Positions 1 through 6,958 of a stretch of DNA of 64,000 nucleotides are shown in pieces. The notes under the pieces are model-generated. The model was given only the letters and a program-made list of their open reading frames with translations, was not told the origin of the DNA and made no database searches. The first letter of the stretch is position 1, and the number at the start of each line of letters is the position of its first letter. The stretch covers positions 1 to 64,000 of the forward strand of contig NZ_OUNG01000001.1 of NCBI RefSeq assembly GCF_900343155.1. The letters are read 5' to 3'. Position numbers and translations under genes: made by a program. This stretch comes from Lactimicrobium massiliense. GTDB lineage: Bacteria; Bacillota_I; Bacilli_A; Erysipelotrichales; Erysipelotrichaceae.

Positions 1-133
1 ATTCTGCACCTGCTATAATAAGCATGGTTTTATGCCAGCCGTGGAGATACTTGGGTCGAAAATCAAATAGTCTCTGCGGTTTTTCCTTTCTAACTGCAGA
101 GACATTATATCAAGCAATAATGAGACATTTTAA

Positions 134-505
134 TTAGCATTTTCCAGTCATTATGATTTGGCAACAACACATGTCATAAAACTTCTTTTCTGACATTAAA
201 TCTAACGCTGAAGTTGCTTCATCAAATAAATATAATGATGCAGGTCTGTAAATACATCTAGCCATAGCTATTTTTTGCCACTGAACGCCGGACAATTGTC
301 TTCCATCTTTAAACTAACTTCCTAATTGTTAATTATATTTTTCAGGCATCGTATCAACAAAATCATCTACTCCTGTGATTTTTGTTACTGCATTAAATTT
401 ATTTTCATCTTTTCTATTATCATTAGTCTTACATTCTCCCTTATTCAAAATATTATGGTAAGCGTTTTCATAAGTCAATGTCAGATTTTGAATGAAATCA
501 GAGAT
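134..505 (-). pseudogene. ABC exporter ATP-binding domain remnant
   Basis: This is the wreck of the nucleotide-binding domain of an ABC exporter. Read on the minus strand in one frame it gives a Q-loop-like stretch (DFIQ..LTL.EN), then GVDDFVDTMPEKYN, two in-frame stops (329-331 and 314-316), then the signature region [14 protein letters not shown] (the second Gly of LSGGQ is Val) and the Walker B/D-loop [10 protein letters not shown], ending at a stop at 134. No Walker A motif is present upstream; the frame instead runs into IS66-like sequence near 500. The segment is more AT-rich than the housekeeping genes to the right, which suggests acquired DNA. The family is clear, the transported substrate is not. 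Confidence 0.7.
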
Positions 506-1010
506 CCCTTTGAATTTTCCGTACCGCCTCTGTGGCAATTGGATTTTGGAACTTCTTACCATTTGCTTTTATGATCGCAGGGACTTTCGTTTCAAATGGA
601 TCCAGCATCCAGCCACTTTAAACTTTGCTGGATCTTCTTTCGCCAGCTTGTGGTAGGCACCATATCCGTCTGTCACCAGAGTGCCGCTGAAATCCTTCAG
701 ATAATTCTTTGGATTCTCATGTCCTCTGGTTGGGCAGTACTGATAGAGAATTGCCTTTGGCCCAGGAAGCTTTGCATTGGTCCGGTATACCCACATGTAG
801 GATTTGGATCCTGCTGCCCGGCCATCTCTGATCACTTCGAATGGTGTTTCATTTGCGTGAAGAAGGCTCTGCTTCATCATTGCCTGTTTCAGTGCTTCAC
901 ACACATATCTCAGATACTGATCGTACACCTGATGGCTACTACTGTCATAACGTTGCAGAAATAGCCGATCTTTCTGATGAATCTTCAACAGGATGTAATT
1001 TCGCATATCA
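505..1010 (-). pseudogene. IS66-family transposase remnant
   Basis: The minus strand encodes the middle of an IS66-type transposase: LHANETPFEVI, KSYMWVYRT and LVTDGYGAYHKLA match the conserved catalytic region of this family. The open frame is only about 145 residues, against roughly 450-530 for a complete protein. It stops after GCWIHLKRK near 569, and a shifted frame downstream (AIIKANGKKFQNPIATEAV) still looks like IS66 C-terminal sequence, so a frameshift is likely. No N-terminal zinc-finger part and no accessory IS66 orfs are seen. It directly adjoins the ABC-ATPase remnant, so the two were fused by insertion or deletion. Confidence 0.75.
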
Positions 1011-1193
1011 TCAGAAAGCTTGGGAAATCATTATCAATAAATTCAAGCATCGAGCTATTCATCTGATCTGCAGCCGCCGTGACCGCGATACAAGCTGCTA
1101 CAGCTACAGCTGCAGCCATAGCTATAGCATTAACTACAGTTATCGCAAATTATTGGCAGAAATAGAGGGCCAATTGCGAGTTGACATTAAATT

Positions 1194-1322
1194 TCCACTC
1201 TGATATTGTATATTTTAAAGTGAATATGTACCGCAAAATATTTGCAATATTCACTTTGAAATTGTATATTTTTACATATTACGCTGGTATCTTGTCCACT
1301 TTGAAATTGTAAATATTCACTA
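1194..1322. repeat. Three direct repeats, likely IS21-type end
   Basis: Three copies of a 20-bp motif close to TCCACTTTGAAATTGTAAAT start at 1194, 1250 and 1295, with an inverted relative (TTTAAAGTGAATAT) near 1213. Multiple internal copies of one motif at a terminus are typical of IS21-family ends, and the TCCACTTTGAAATTGT core resembles such ends in Bacillota. That assignment is from memory of the family and is inference. No istA or istB gene is nearby. The array lies directly upstream of nrdG, so it could instead be a regulator-binding array, though the repeats do not have the form of an NrdR box. The stretch 1011-1380 otherwise holds no convincing gene. Confidence 0.5.
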
Positions 1323-1380
1323 ATGCAGAAACAAAGAGGAAAGACGGATGTCTTTCCTCTTGTGTGTACAGGAGATTATC

Positions 1381-1908
1381 ATGTATTACGGAAATATAAA
1401 GAAATATGATATTGCGGATGGCGAAGGTGTCAGAGTTTCCCTGTTTGTATCGGGATGCACCAACCACTGTAAAGGTTGCTTTCAGCAGGAAACATGGGAT
1501 TTTAACTTCGGTAAGCCTTATACAGAAGAAACTGAGCAGGAAATTCTGAAAGCTCTGGATCACGAATATATCCAGGGTCTGACACTGCTGGGTGGTGAGC
1601 CGTTTGAACCGGAGAACCAGCGGGTGCTTGTTCATCTGCTGAAGAAAGTCAGACAGATGTATCCTCAGAAAGATATCTGGAGTTATACCGGTTTTGTACT
1701 CGACAAGGATCTGCTGCCTGGAGAAAGAAAGCACACAGAAGTTACCGATGAAATGCTTTCCTATCTGGATGTCCTTGTCGATGGACCGTTCATGCTGGAC
1801 AAGAAAAATATCTCACTGGAATTCCGCGGAAGTGAGAATCAGCGTCTGATCGACATGAACAAGACAAGACAGACAGGAACAATCGTGCTGTACCATGTAG
1901 ATAACTGA
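1381..1908 (+). CDS. nrdG: Anaerobic RNR activating enzyme NrdG
   Basis: A radical SAM enzyme that installs the glycyl radical on the anaerobic ribonucleotide reductase NrdD, needed for dNTP synthesis without oxygen. The 175-residue protein carries the CTNHCKGC radical SAM cluster motif (CxxxCxxC) near residue 26 and GGEPF, the SAM-binding glycine motif, near residue 80; length and layout match NrdG. The ATG at 1381 is chosen because AGGAGA precedes it by 7 bases; the longer open frame starting at 1348 has no comparable site. Its usual partner nrdD is not in the window. The upstream flank is mobile-element debris, so nrdD is either beyond the left edge or displaced. Confidence 0.93.
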   Translation: MYYGNIKKYDIADGEGVRVSLFVSGCTNHCKGCFQQETWDFNFGKPYTEETEQEILKALDHEYIQGLTLLGGEPFEPENQRVLVHLLKKVRQMYPQKDIWSYTGFVLDKDLLPGERKHTEVTDEMLSYLDVLVDGPFMLDKKNISLEFRGSENQRLIDMNKTRQTGTIVLYHVDN

Positions 1909-1935
1909 GAAGGAAGGATACGTTCCTTCTTTTCT
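1909..1935 (+). terminator. Rho-independent terminator of nrdG
   Basis: GAAGGAA (1909-1915) pairs with TTCCTTC (1923-1929) across a 7-base loop and is followed by TTTTCTT. It begins at the base after the nrdG stop codon. Confidence 0.7.
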
Positions 1936-1989
1936 TATACAAAAGCGGACTGACTTGTTTCGCAGGTCCATATTCGAGATCTGCTGTGC

Positions 1990-2089
1990 GTTCATGATCG
2001 TTCAATGAACTGTTTGTTAATGCTGGATGTTCTCCAAGAGAGACACAGAACGCAATATCGTTGGAAAATGGATAGATAGGCTTAACCAT
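1990..2089 (-). pseudogene. N-terminal gene stump, possibly Rpn/PD-(D/E)XK family
   Basis: On the minus strand a GGGAGGAG ribosome site (about 2105) precedes an ATG at 2089 that opens MVKPIYPFSNDIAFCVSLG, followed by degenerate sequence running antisense into the end of nrdG. The KPIYPFSNDIAF-type start with a following helix (EHPALTNS) resembles the N-terminus of Rpn/YhgA-like PD-(D/E)XK nuclease-transposase proteins, but the match is short and the assignment is weak. The IS1202-like element sits just upstream of its ribosome site. It is best read as a 5-prime stump of a lost gene. Confidence 0.3.
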
Positions 2090-2135
2090 TTCAGATATAT
2101 TTCTCCTCCCTTTTTTTGATTCTTTGCCTGATGAT

Positions 2136-3573
2136 TGTAATAGTTAAATGAAAATGTCACCTTTCTGATTTTTTGAAAATGTCACCCTTTTACGGGATGG
2201 ATATCAGTATTTGAGTAGAATGCCTCATTGGAGGTGTTCTATGAAGAACGATAAAGACAAGTCCGGAGCGTTGAAACTTCTGATTCAGAAGCAGAGCGAT
2301 CCACATATCACTTACCAAGAGATAACTGAGAAAACTGGTTACAGTAAGAGACAGCTTATACGGCTTGCGGGGGAGCTGAATGAAAAGGATATGCAATCTA
2401 TCCTTGTTCATGGTAATACCGGCAAGAAGCCAGTAACGACTGCCTCCGACCAAGAAGTCAGTTACTTAGAAGAATTCAAGAAAGCATATCCAAGCATTAC
2501 CATAGCACAATTCAGAGATATCTACCGAGAGGATGTAATCTGGGGAAGAGATCCTGAGAGGAAAGGAGATGCAGCGAAATATGGACTGAAGGATAGAAGT
2601 AAATCTTGGTTCAGAGATCTTTTCGTACGAGAAGGTTGGAAGTCACCAAGTGCCAAGCCGATTCGAACAGATGGTTCGCATGTATCGCATCCAATTCGTA
2701 GGCCGAGAGACCGCCGCGGAGAGCTGATCCAGATTGACGGCACTCCATATGATTGGTTTAACGATGGCAGAGCTTACGCACTGCATCTGGCAGTAGATGA
2801 TGCAGGAACCGAAGTGCTCGCAGGATGGTTCATGCCTACAGAGTGTACCAGAGGATATGCACGCATGATGCGTCTAATCCTTGAAAAGTACGGTGTTCCG
2901 ATGGCAACATATTCTGACAAGGATTCTGTCTTCAGAAGTGTTAAATCCGGAAAGCCGTCACAGTTCGCGGACATGCTTGCCCGTCTTGATATCAAGATGA
3001 TCTTTGCCAATTCACCACAGGCTAAAGGACGTGTAGAGCGGTACAACGGCACTGCTCAGGGACGCCTTCCGAATGATATCATTCGATTCCATATTCCACA
3101 TAACTACAACACGCTGAACCGCTGGTTTAATGAGAAGTACATTCGTTATCTCAACGCAAAGTTCTCATTCCCGGTTCTGGATCCAGTCGATGCATTTCGT
3201 CCGCTTCCGACAGATTTTGATTATTCTGCCGTGTTCTATGCGGAATATCCAAGGACCATGAGAAACAATATGTTTTCGATGGGAAACTCATTATATGAAG
3301 CCTTTGACGCTGATGGAGTAATGCTCGAAATCTATCAGAAGACACCTATTACTGTGAAGATTGATGCCTTTACTGAAGAAATGTACATCAATCGATATGG
3401 CAAACACTACAAATGCGTAAAGGTGGGCGAGCGTAGAAGAGATCCGATCTATGAAGCGGACAGTCAGAAGGACGTACAGCGCATCCTCAGTGTTCTGGAA
3501 GATCATAGAAAGTAGTATTCGTGACAAAACAGTAACAATTAACAAACGGTGACAAAATCAAAAAATCTTAACA
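2136..3573 (+). mobile_element. IS1202/ISNCY-type insertion sequence, intact
   Basis: A 1438-bp element carrying one DDE transposase. It is bounded by a perfect 15-bp target duplication TCTTTGCCTGATGAT (2121-2135 and 3574-3588). The ends are imperfect inverted repeats of 26 bp, both starting TGT and ending TTGTCACC or ATGTCACC; 16 of 26 positions agree. TGTCACC-type motifs are repeated inside each end (left near 2154 and 2179; right as GTGACA near 3521 and 3549). A long target duplication is a known trait of the IS1202 group. The target lies 3 bases beyond the U-tract of the ssb terminator. Confidence 0.85.
2241..3515 (+). CDS. IS1202/ISNCY-type DDE transposase
   Basis: The transposase of the surrounding element, 424 residues. 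The N-terminus (about 1-60) is helix-turn-helix-like (ITEKTGYSKRQLIRL). The integrase-like catalytic core follows, with the first Asp in LIQIDGTPYDW, the second in ATYSDKDSVF and the Glu in AKGRVERYNGTAQ, the spacing expected of a DDE/rve domain. The C-terminal third is basic. The ATG at 2241 is preceded by GGAGGT at a spacing of 6, so it is preferred over an in-frame codon at 2211. No frameshift or stop is present, so it may be active. Confidence 0.88.
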   Translation: MKNDKDKSGALKLLIQKQSDPHITYQEITEKTGYSKRQLIRLAGELNEKDMQSILVHGNTGKKPVTTASDQEVSYLEEFKKAYPSITIAQFRDIYREDVIWGRDPERKGDAAKYGLKDRSKSWFRDLFVREGWKSPSAKPIRTDGSHVSHPIRRPRDRRGELIQIDGTPYDWFNDGRAYALHLAVDDAGTEVLAGWFMPTECTRGYARMMRLILEKYGVPMATYSDKDSVFRSVKSGKPSQFADMLARLDIKMIFANSPQAKGRVERYNGTAQGRLPNDIIRFHIPHNYNTLNRWFNEKYIRYLNAKFSFPVLDPVDAFRPLPTDFDYSAVFYAEYPRTMRNNMFSMGNSLYEAFDADGVMLEIYQKTPITVKIDAFTEEMYINRYGKHYKCVKVGERRRDPIYEADSQKDVQRILSVLEDHRK

Positions 3574-3590
3574 TCTTTGCCTGATGATCA

Positions 3591-3614
3591 GAAAAAGAGC
3601 TGATAGCCAGCTCT
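3591..3614 (-). terminator. Rho-independent terminator of ssb
   Basis: Read on the minus strand AGAGCTG pairs with CAGCTCT around a 5-base loop, followed by TTTTTC. It lies just after the ssb stop codon and next to the right target duplication of the IS1202-like element. Confidence 0.75.
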
Positions 3615-3619
3615 ATCCG

Positions 3620-3934
3620 TTATGCAGCAATGACACGTGCTCTTTCAGCAATGATATCCGGAATCCAGTATTCTTTATCCTCACGCGTGAAGCTGTGTGA
3701 TTCCAGCCTGCCTTTGATGGCAATCAGTGAGCCGACCCGGCAGGCGGCTGCCATTTCCTCCGCAATCCCCTTCCAGAGAACTACCCGGAATACATCACTC
3801 ATCAATCTTCCATCCGCATTGGGAAAGGAACGCTCACATTCAATCATGACATGGGCATATGTGTTTCCCTTTGCGCTTGTTTCTACCACTGGAACCTCCT
3901 TCACCTTTCCTACCAGAACACAGTTTGTAAACAT
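3620..3934 (-). CDS. ssb: Short single-stranded DNA-binding protein
   Basis: A 104-residue OB-fold protein of the SSB family, binding single-stranded DNA in replication, repair or uptake. The OB-fold runs from MFTNCVLVGKVKEVP through FRVVLWKGIAEEMA and GSLIAIKGRLESHSF, the strand 4-5 pattern of SSB. It lacks the acidic C-terminal tail (DDDIPF-like) through which SSB recruits partner proteins, so it is probably a secondary SSB of the SsbB/YwpH size class rather than the essential replicative one. GGAGGAAGATAAG precedes the ATG. A candidate promoter lies upstream (TTGCAC, 17 bases, TAGGAT on the minus strand). It is monocistronic, with its own terminator. Confidence 0.85.
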   Translation of the reverse strand: MFTNCVLVGKVKEVPVVETSAKGNTYAHVMIECERSFPNADGRLMSDVFRVVLWKGIAEEMAAACRVGSLIAIKGRLESHSFTREDKEYWIPDIIAERARVIAA

Positions 3935-4011
3935 CTTATCTTCCTCCTATGGCAGTATCCTACCGGAATGAAAAATGCTGTGCAAACGTGCAAATCTGCA
4001 GATTTTGAAAC

Positions 4012-4042
4012 AAAAAAGCAGATTTACCTAAGCAAATCTGCT
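4012..4042 (-). terminator. Rho-independent terminator after FeoB-associated peptide
   Basis: On the minus strand AGCAGATTT pairs with AAATCTGCT across GCTTAGGT and is followed by TTTTTTG. It ends transcription of the 4074-4271 gene and separates it from ssb. Confidence 0.8.
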
Positions 4043-4073
4043 GTATGTGGAACATTTTGACGACTTTGGGCAA

Positions 4074-4271
4074 TCAGAATAATCCAAGCAGCTTTTCTTC
4101 ATCAAGCTCTTTCTTTGCCTTCTTCAGCTGCTTCTGAAACTGAGAGCAGGAACCGTGGCAGCTGCTGCAGCCGCAGTCACAGGACTCAACACCATTTTTA
4201 GCAACGTAACGGAATGCAAAGTATAACGCCACTGCAATCGGCAGCAGCACAAGCAAGTCAGCGAAGTTCAT
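4074..4271 (-). CDS. FeoB-associated Cys-rich membrane protein
   Basis: A 65-residue protein with one N-terminal membrane helix (residues 5-23), then a cysteine cluster CDCGCSSCHGSC (about 31-42) and a charged C-terminal tail. This is the layout of the FeoB-associated Cys-rich family (also called virus attachment protein p12 family), usually encoded beside the ferrous iron transporter FeoB. No feoA or feoB is present here; the gene follows ftsK on the same strand. GGAGGAAT precedes the ATG, and a separate promoter is visible at 4295-4323. A metal or Fe-S handling role is inferred from the cysteines only. Confidence 0.75.
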   Translation of the reverse strand: MNFADLLVLLPIAVALYFAFRYVAKNGVESCDCGCSSCHGSCSQFQKQLKKAKKELDEEKLLGLF

Positions 4272-4294
4272 CGGGATATTCCTCCTGCCCTATT

Positions 4295-4323
4295 ATGATA
4301 AACCAGAACAGAATCTGCTTCAA
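4295..4323 (-). promoter_or_regulatory. Promoter for the FeoB-associated peptide gene
   Basis: On the minus strand TTGAAG (4323-4318) and TATCAT (4300-4295) are 17 bases apart, just upstream of the ribosome site of the 4074-4271 gene. Confidence 0.5.
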
Positions 4324-4349
4324 TTAGTTTGCACTAACTTCCTGCTTTT

Positions 4350-6950
4350 TCATTCATCATCTTTGGGGCGGTCCTTTTTTACATAGACTTCCCTTGGCTT
4401 GGAACCCTGTGCCGGACCGATGATGCCAGTGCTTTCCAGCTCATCAATCATGCGGGCTGCACGGTTGTAGCCAATCCCGAAACGCCTCTGCAGAAGACTG
4501 GTGCTTGCTTTCTGGACATCGATGACGTAGTCTTTGATCTCCTGATACAGTGGATCATCAGAGATGCCGGCAACAGCACCGCCTTCCTGGTCGTTGACGC
4601 CTTCCAGCATGATGAAGGAATCATCGTATAGCGGTGCCCATGGGGATAGTGCATCACAGATCCGCTGTACTTCTTCGTCGGTCACAAAGACACCCTGGAT
4701 ACGGGTAGCACTGTTCTGGCCAATCGGCATATACAGCATATCGCCATTGCCAAGCAGGCGTTCGGCACCAGTATGATCCAGGATGACACGGGAATCAATC
4801 GATGAAGATACACTGAAGGCAATGCGGCTTGGAATATTAGCCTTGATGATACCGGTGATGACATCGGCACTTGGCCGCTGTGTGGCAACAATCAGATGGA
4901 TGCCGGCGGCACGGGCAAGCTGGGTGATACGCTGAATGGAAGCTTCGACATCCTTGCCTGCCACCAGCATCAGATCAGCAAGCTCATCGATGATGACAAC
5001 GATGTAAGGCATCTTGTCCATGCGTGCCTGTTCAGCGGCAGGCTTGCTTTTGAGCAGTGCATGATAGCCGGCAATGTTGCGGACTGCATTTGCGGCAAAG
5101 ATGTTGTAGCGCTCATCCATGATGCGCACAATGACCTTCAGGGCATTGGAAGCCTGGGCAGGATCATTGATCACCGGTCCGATCAGATGAGGAATATTGC
5201 GGTATGGTGTAAACTCTACCTTTTTCGGGTCAATCAGCAGCATCTTGACTTCATCCGGCCTTGTTCTAAGTAGCAGAGAACAGATGATGGAGTTCATACA
5301 GACTGATTTACCGGAACCAGTGGCACCGGCAATCAGAAGATGCGGCATCTTGTCAATTCGGCAGGTAATGGTCTGTCCAAGCAGATCCTTTCCCAGAAAG
5401 AAAACAAGCGGCTGATCTTTGTCTTTGGCAGGAATAGAGTTCACCAGTTCACGCAGCTTGACCGGCGTAGATTTTTCATTCGGAATTTCGATGCCTACGG
5501 CATTGCGGCCTGGAATCGGTGCCTCAATACGGATATCACGTGCTTCCAGCTGCATTTTGATATTGTCCGTCAGGCCAAGAATTCTGGATACTTTGACATT
5601 GGCATCCGGCTGTACTTCAAACTGCGTAACAGAAGGTCCAATATGCATATCCTTGAGTCTGGCATTGATATCGAATGTCTCCAGAGCCTGAATCAGCTGC
5701 TGTCCTTTGCGCTTGGCAGCCGCCAGATTTTCATCATTGGATGAATGAGCCGGCAGCGTATCCAGCACTTTATTCATGGATGGCAGGCGGTAATTGCGGT
5801 AATCCACAGTCCCATGCTTTGCGTCTGATGCAGGGGCAGTCTCCCCTTCACGTTCAGGAAGATTGACAGGTACAGGTTCTTCTTCCGCTTTACCTTCCTG
5901 TACTTCAGTCTGTCTGACAGGCTCTGGCTCCGGCTCTGCCGGTTCCATTGGCTGCGGTTCAGGCTCAGAATATTCTTTCGCTTCCGTATGATCGGCAAGA
6001 TCATCCACATTCATGAAGATATCCTTTTCCTGGCTTAAAGGCTGCTGCATCTTCAGCGTATCTTCCAAAGCAGGTTCTGTATCACTGAGCAGTTCAATGT
6101 TGTCTGTATCATCCTGATCATCGTCCACGCGGATATCAATACCAGACAGACCGCTGTGGCTGATCTTGGTCGGTTTAAAGCGGACAACAACTTCTTCTCC
6201 CTCTTCCAGTTTCTTCTGTACATCCTGCAGCGGGACATCATCCACAGCTTCATCCGCATTGATGAAATGTGCCTTCTTCTGCTGGTGTTCAGAAACCATC
6301 TTCCAGAGATTGGGATGTTCCTTATCTTCCACTTCCTCTTTCTCTTCCGGTTCTTCCTTTTCCGGTGCCCTGAAGAAATCAACAACATACTGGAAGGCAT
6401 TCTTATAGGCATCCATAAAGCCCATCAGAACGGTCGCAATCAAGGCAATGGCAATCATGATCACAACGGTGCCGCTGCGGCCAAACAGAATAGACACAAG
6501 GGCATATAAACCATTGCCGCAGATACCGCCGCCTGGGGATACTGTAACAGCTGTCTGGAAATAGCTTTTGATATTTGTCAGCAGCGGCTTCAAAGCGGAA
6601 AAGCCGACCACAGATGGGCCGGCTGTGTAATAACCGCACAGCAGCAGAAGATCAAGAATCACCAGGATCATCGGCAGCGGGTTCTTTTCATCATCCGCAT
6701 CCTGCTTTCCTGAAGCAATGGCAATCAGGAACCAGAGTACAGTGACCGCAAGAATCAGCCAGAACCATTCTCCCAGCACATACCGGAGCAGGTTATACAG
6801 AAAGATGCCAACCGTTCCGGTTCTCATCAGTCCGATCAGCAGCAATGCCGCAGTCAGTACGACCATGATCCATTGTCTGAGCTCTTCCTGCTGTTCCTGA
6901 CGGATGCGTGCTTTTGACTTTCTTGTGTTTTTCTTTTTCTTCTGCGTCAC
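4350..6950 (-). CDS. ftsK: DNA translocase FtsK/SpoIIIE
   Basis: Membrane-anchored ATP-driven DNA pump that clears the chromosome from the division septum. The 866-residue protein has a basic N-terminus, four or five membrane helices within residues 28-190, a Glu/Pro-rich linker (about 200-400), the alpha/beta motor with Walker A GATGSGKSV and Walker B IVVIIDELADLM, and a C-terminal winged-helix gamma domain (SLLQRRFGIGYNRAARMIDELE) that reads KOPS-like DNA signals. The start codon is GTG at 6950, with AGGAGGA 4 bases upstream. It follows rnjB by 8 bases, an order matching rnjB-...-spoIIIE in Bacillus. Confidence 0.95.
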   Translation of the reverse strand: MTQKKKKNTRKSKARIRQEQQEELRQWIMVVLTAALLLIGLMRTGTVGIFLYNLLRYVLGEWFWLILAVTVLWFLIAIASGKQDADDEKNPLPMILVILDLLLLCGYYTAGPSVVGFSALKPLLTNIKSYFQTAVTVSPGGGICGNGLYALVSILFGRSGTVVIMIAIALIATVLMGFMDAYKNAFQYVVDFFRAPEKEEPEEKEEVEDKEHPNLWKMVSEHQQKKAHFINADEAVDDVPLQDVQKKLEEGEEVVVRFKPTKISHSGLSGIDIRVDDDQDDTDNIELLSDTEPALEDTLKMQQPLSQEKDIFMNVDDLADHTEAKEYSEPEPQPMEPAEPEPEPVRQTEVQEGKAEEEPVPVNLPEREGETAPASDAKHGTVDYRNYRLPSMNKVLDTLPAHSSNDENLAAAKRKGQQLIQALETFDINARLKDMHIGPSVTQFEVQPDANVKVSRILGLTDNIKMQLEARDIRIEAPIPGRNAVGIEIPNEKSTPVKLRELVNSIPAKDKDQPLVFFLGKDLLGQTITCRIDKMPHLLIAGATGSGKSVCMNSIICSLLLRTRPDEVKMLLIDPKKVEFTPYRNIPHLIGPVINDPAQASNALKVIVRIMDERYNIFAANAVRNIAGYHALLKSKPAAEQARMDKMPYIVVIIDELADLMLVAGKDVEASIQRITQLARAAGIHLIVATQRPSADVITGIIKANIPSRIAFSVSSSIDSRVILDHTGAERLLGNGDMLYMPIGQNSATRIQGVFVTDEEVQRICDALSPWAPLYDDSFIMLEGVNDQEGGAVAGISDDPLYQEIKDYVIDVQKASTSLLQRRFGIGYNRAARMIDELESTGIIGPAQGSKPREVYVKKDRPKDDE

Positions 6951-6958
6951 AGTTCCTC

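Noticed and set aside
46-110. Hairpin GTCTCTGC/GCAGAGAC near the left edge as a terminator
   Set aside because: The stem is good but no T-run follows on either strand, and no intact gene is associated with it.
841-1203. Plus-strand open frame with repeated Ser/Tyr/Cys codons (YSYSCSHSYS)
   Set aside because: It runs antisense to the IS66 remnant and the low-complexity stretch comes from a GCTGTAGCT-type repeat; no ribosome site or family signal.
1200-1330. NrdR box upstream of nrdG
   Set aside because: The repeats are direct 20-mers rather than paired 16-bp NrdR palindromes, so an IS-end origin fits better.
1279-1734. Minus-strand 151-residue open frame opposite nrdG
   Set aside because: Pure antisense shadow of nrdG, which has the conserved protein motifs.
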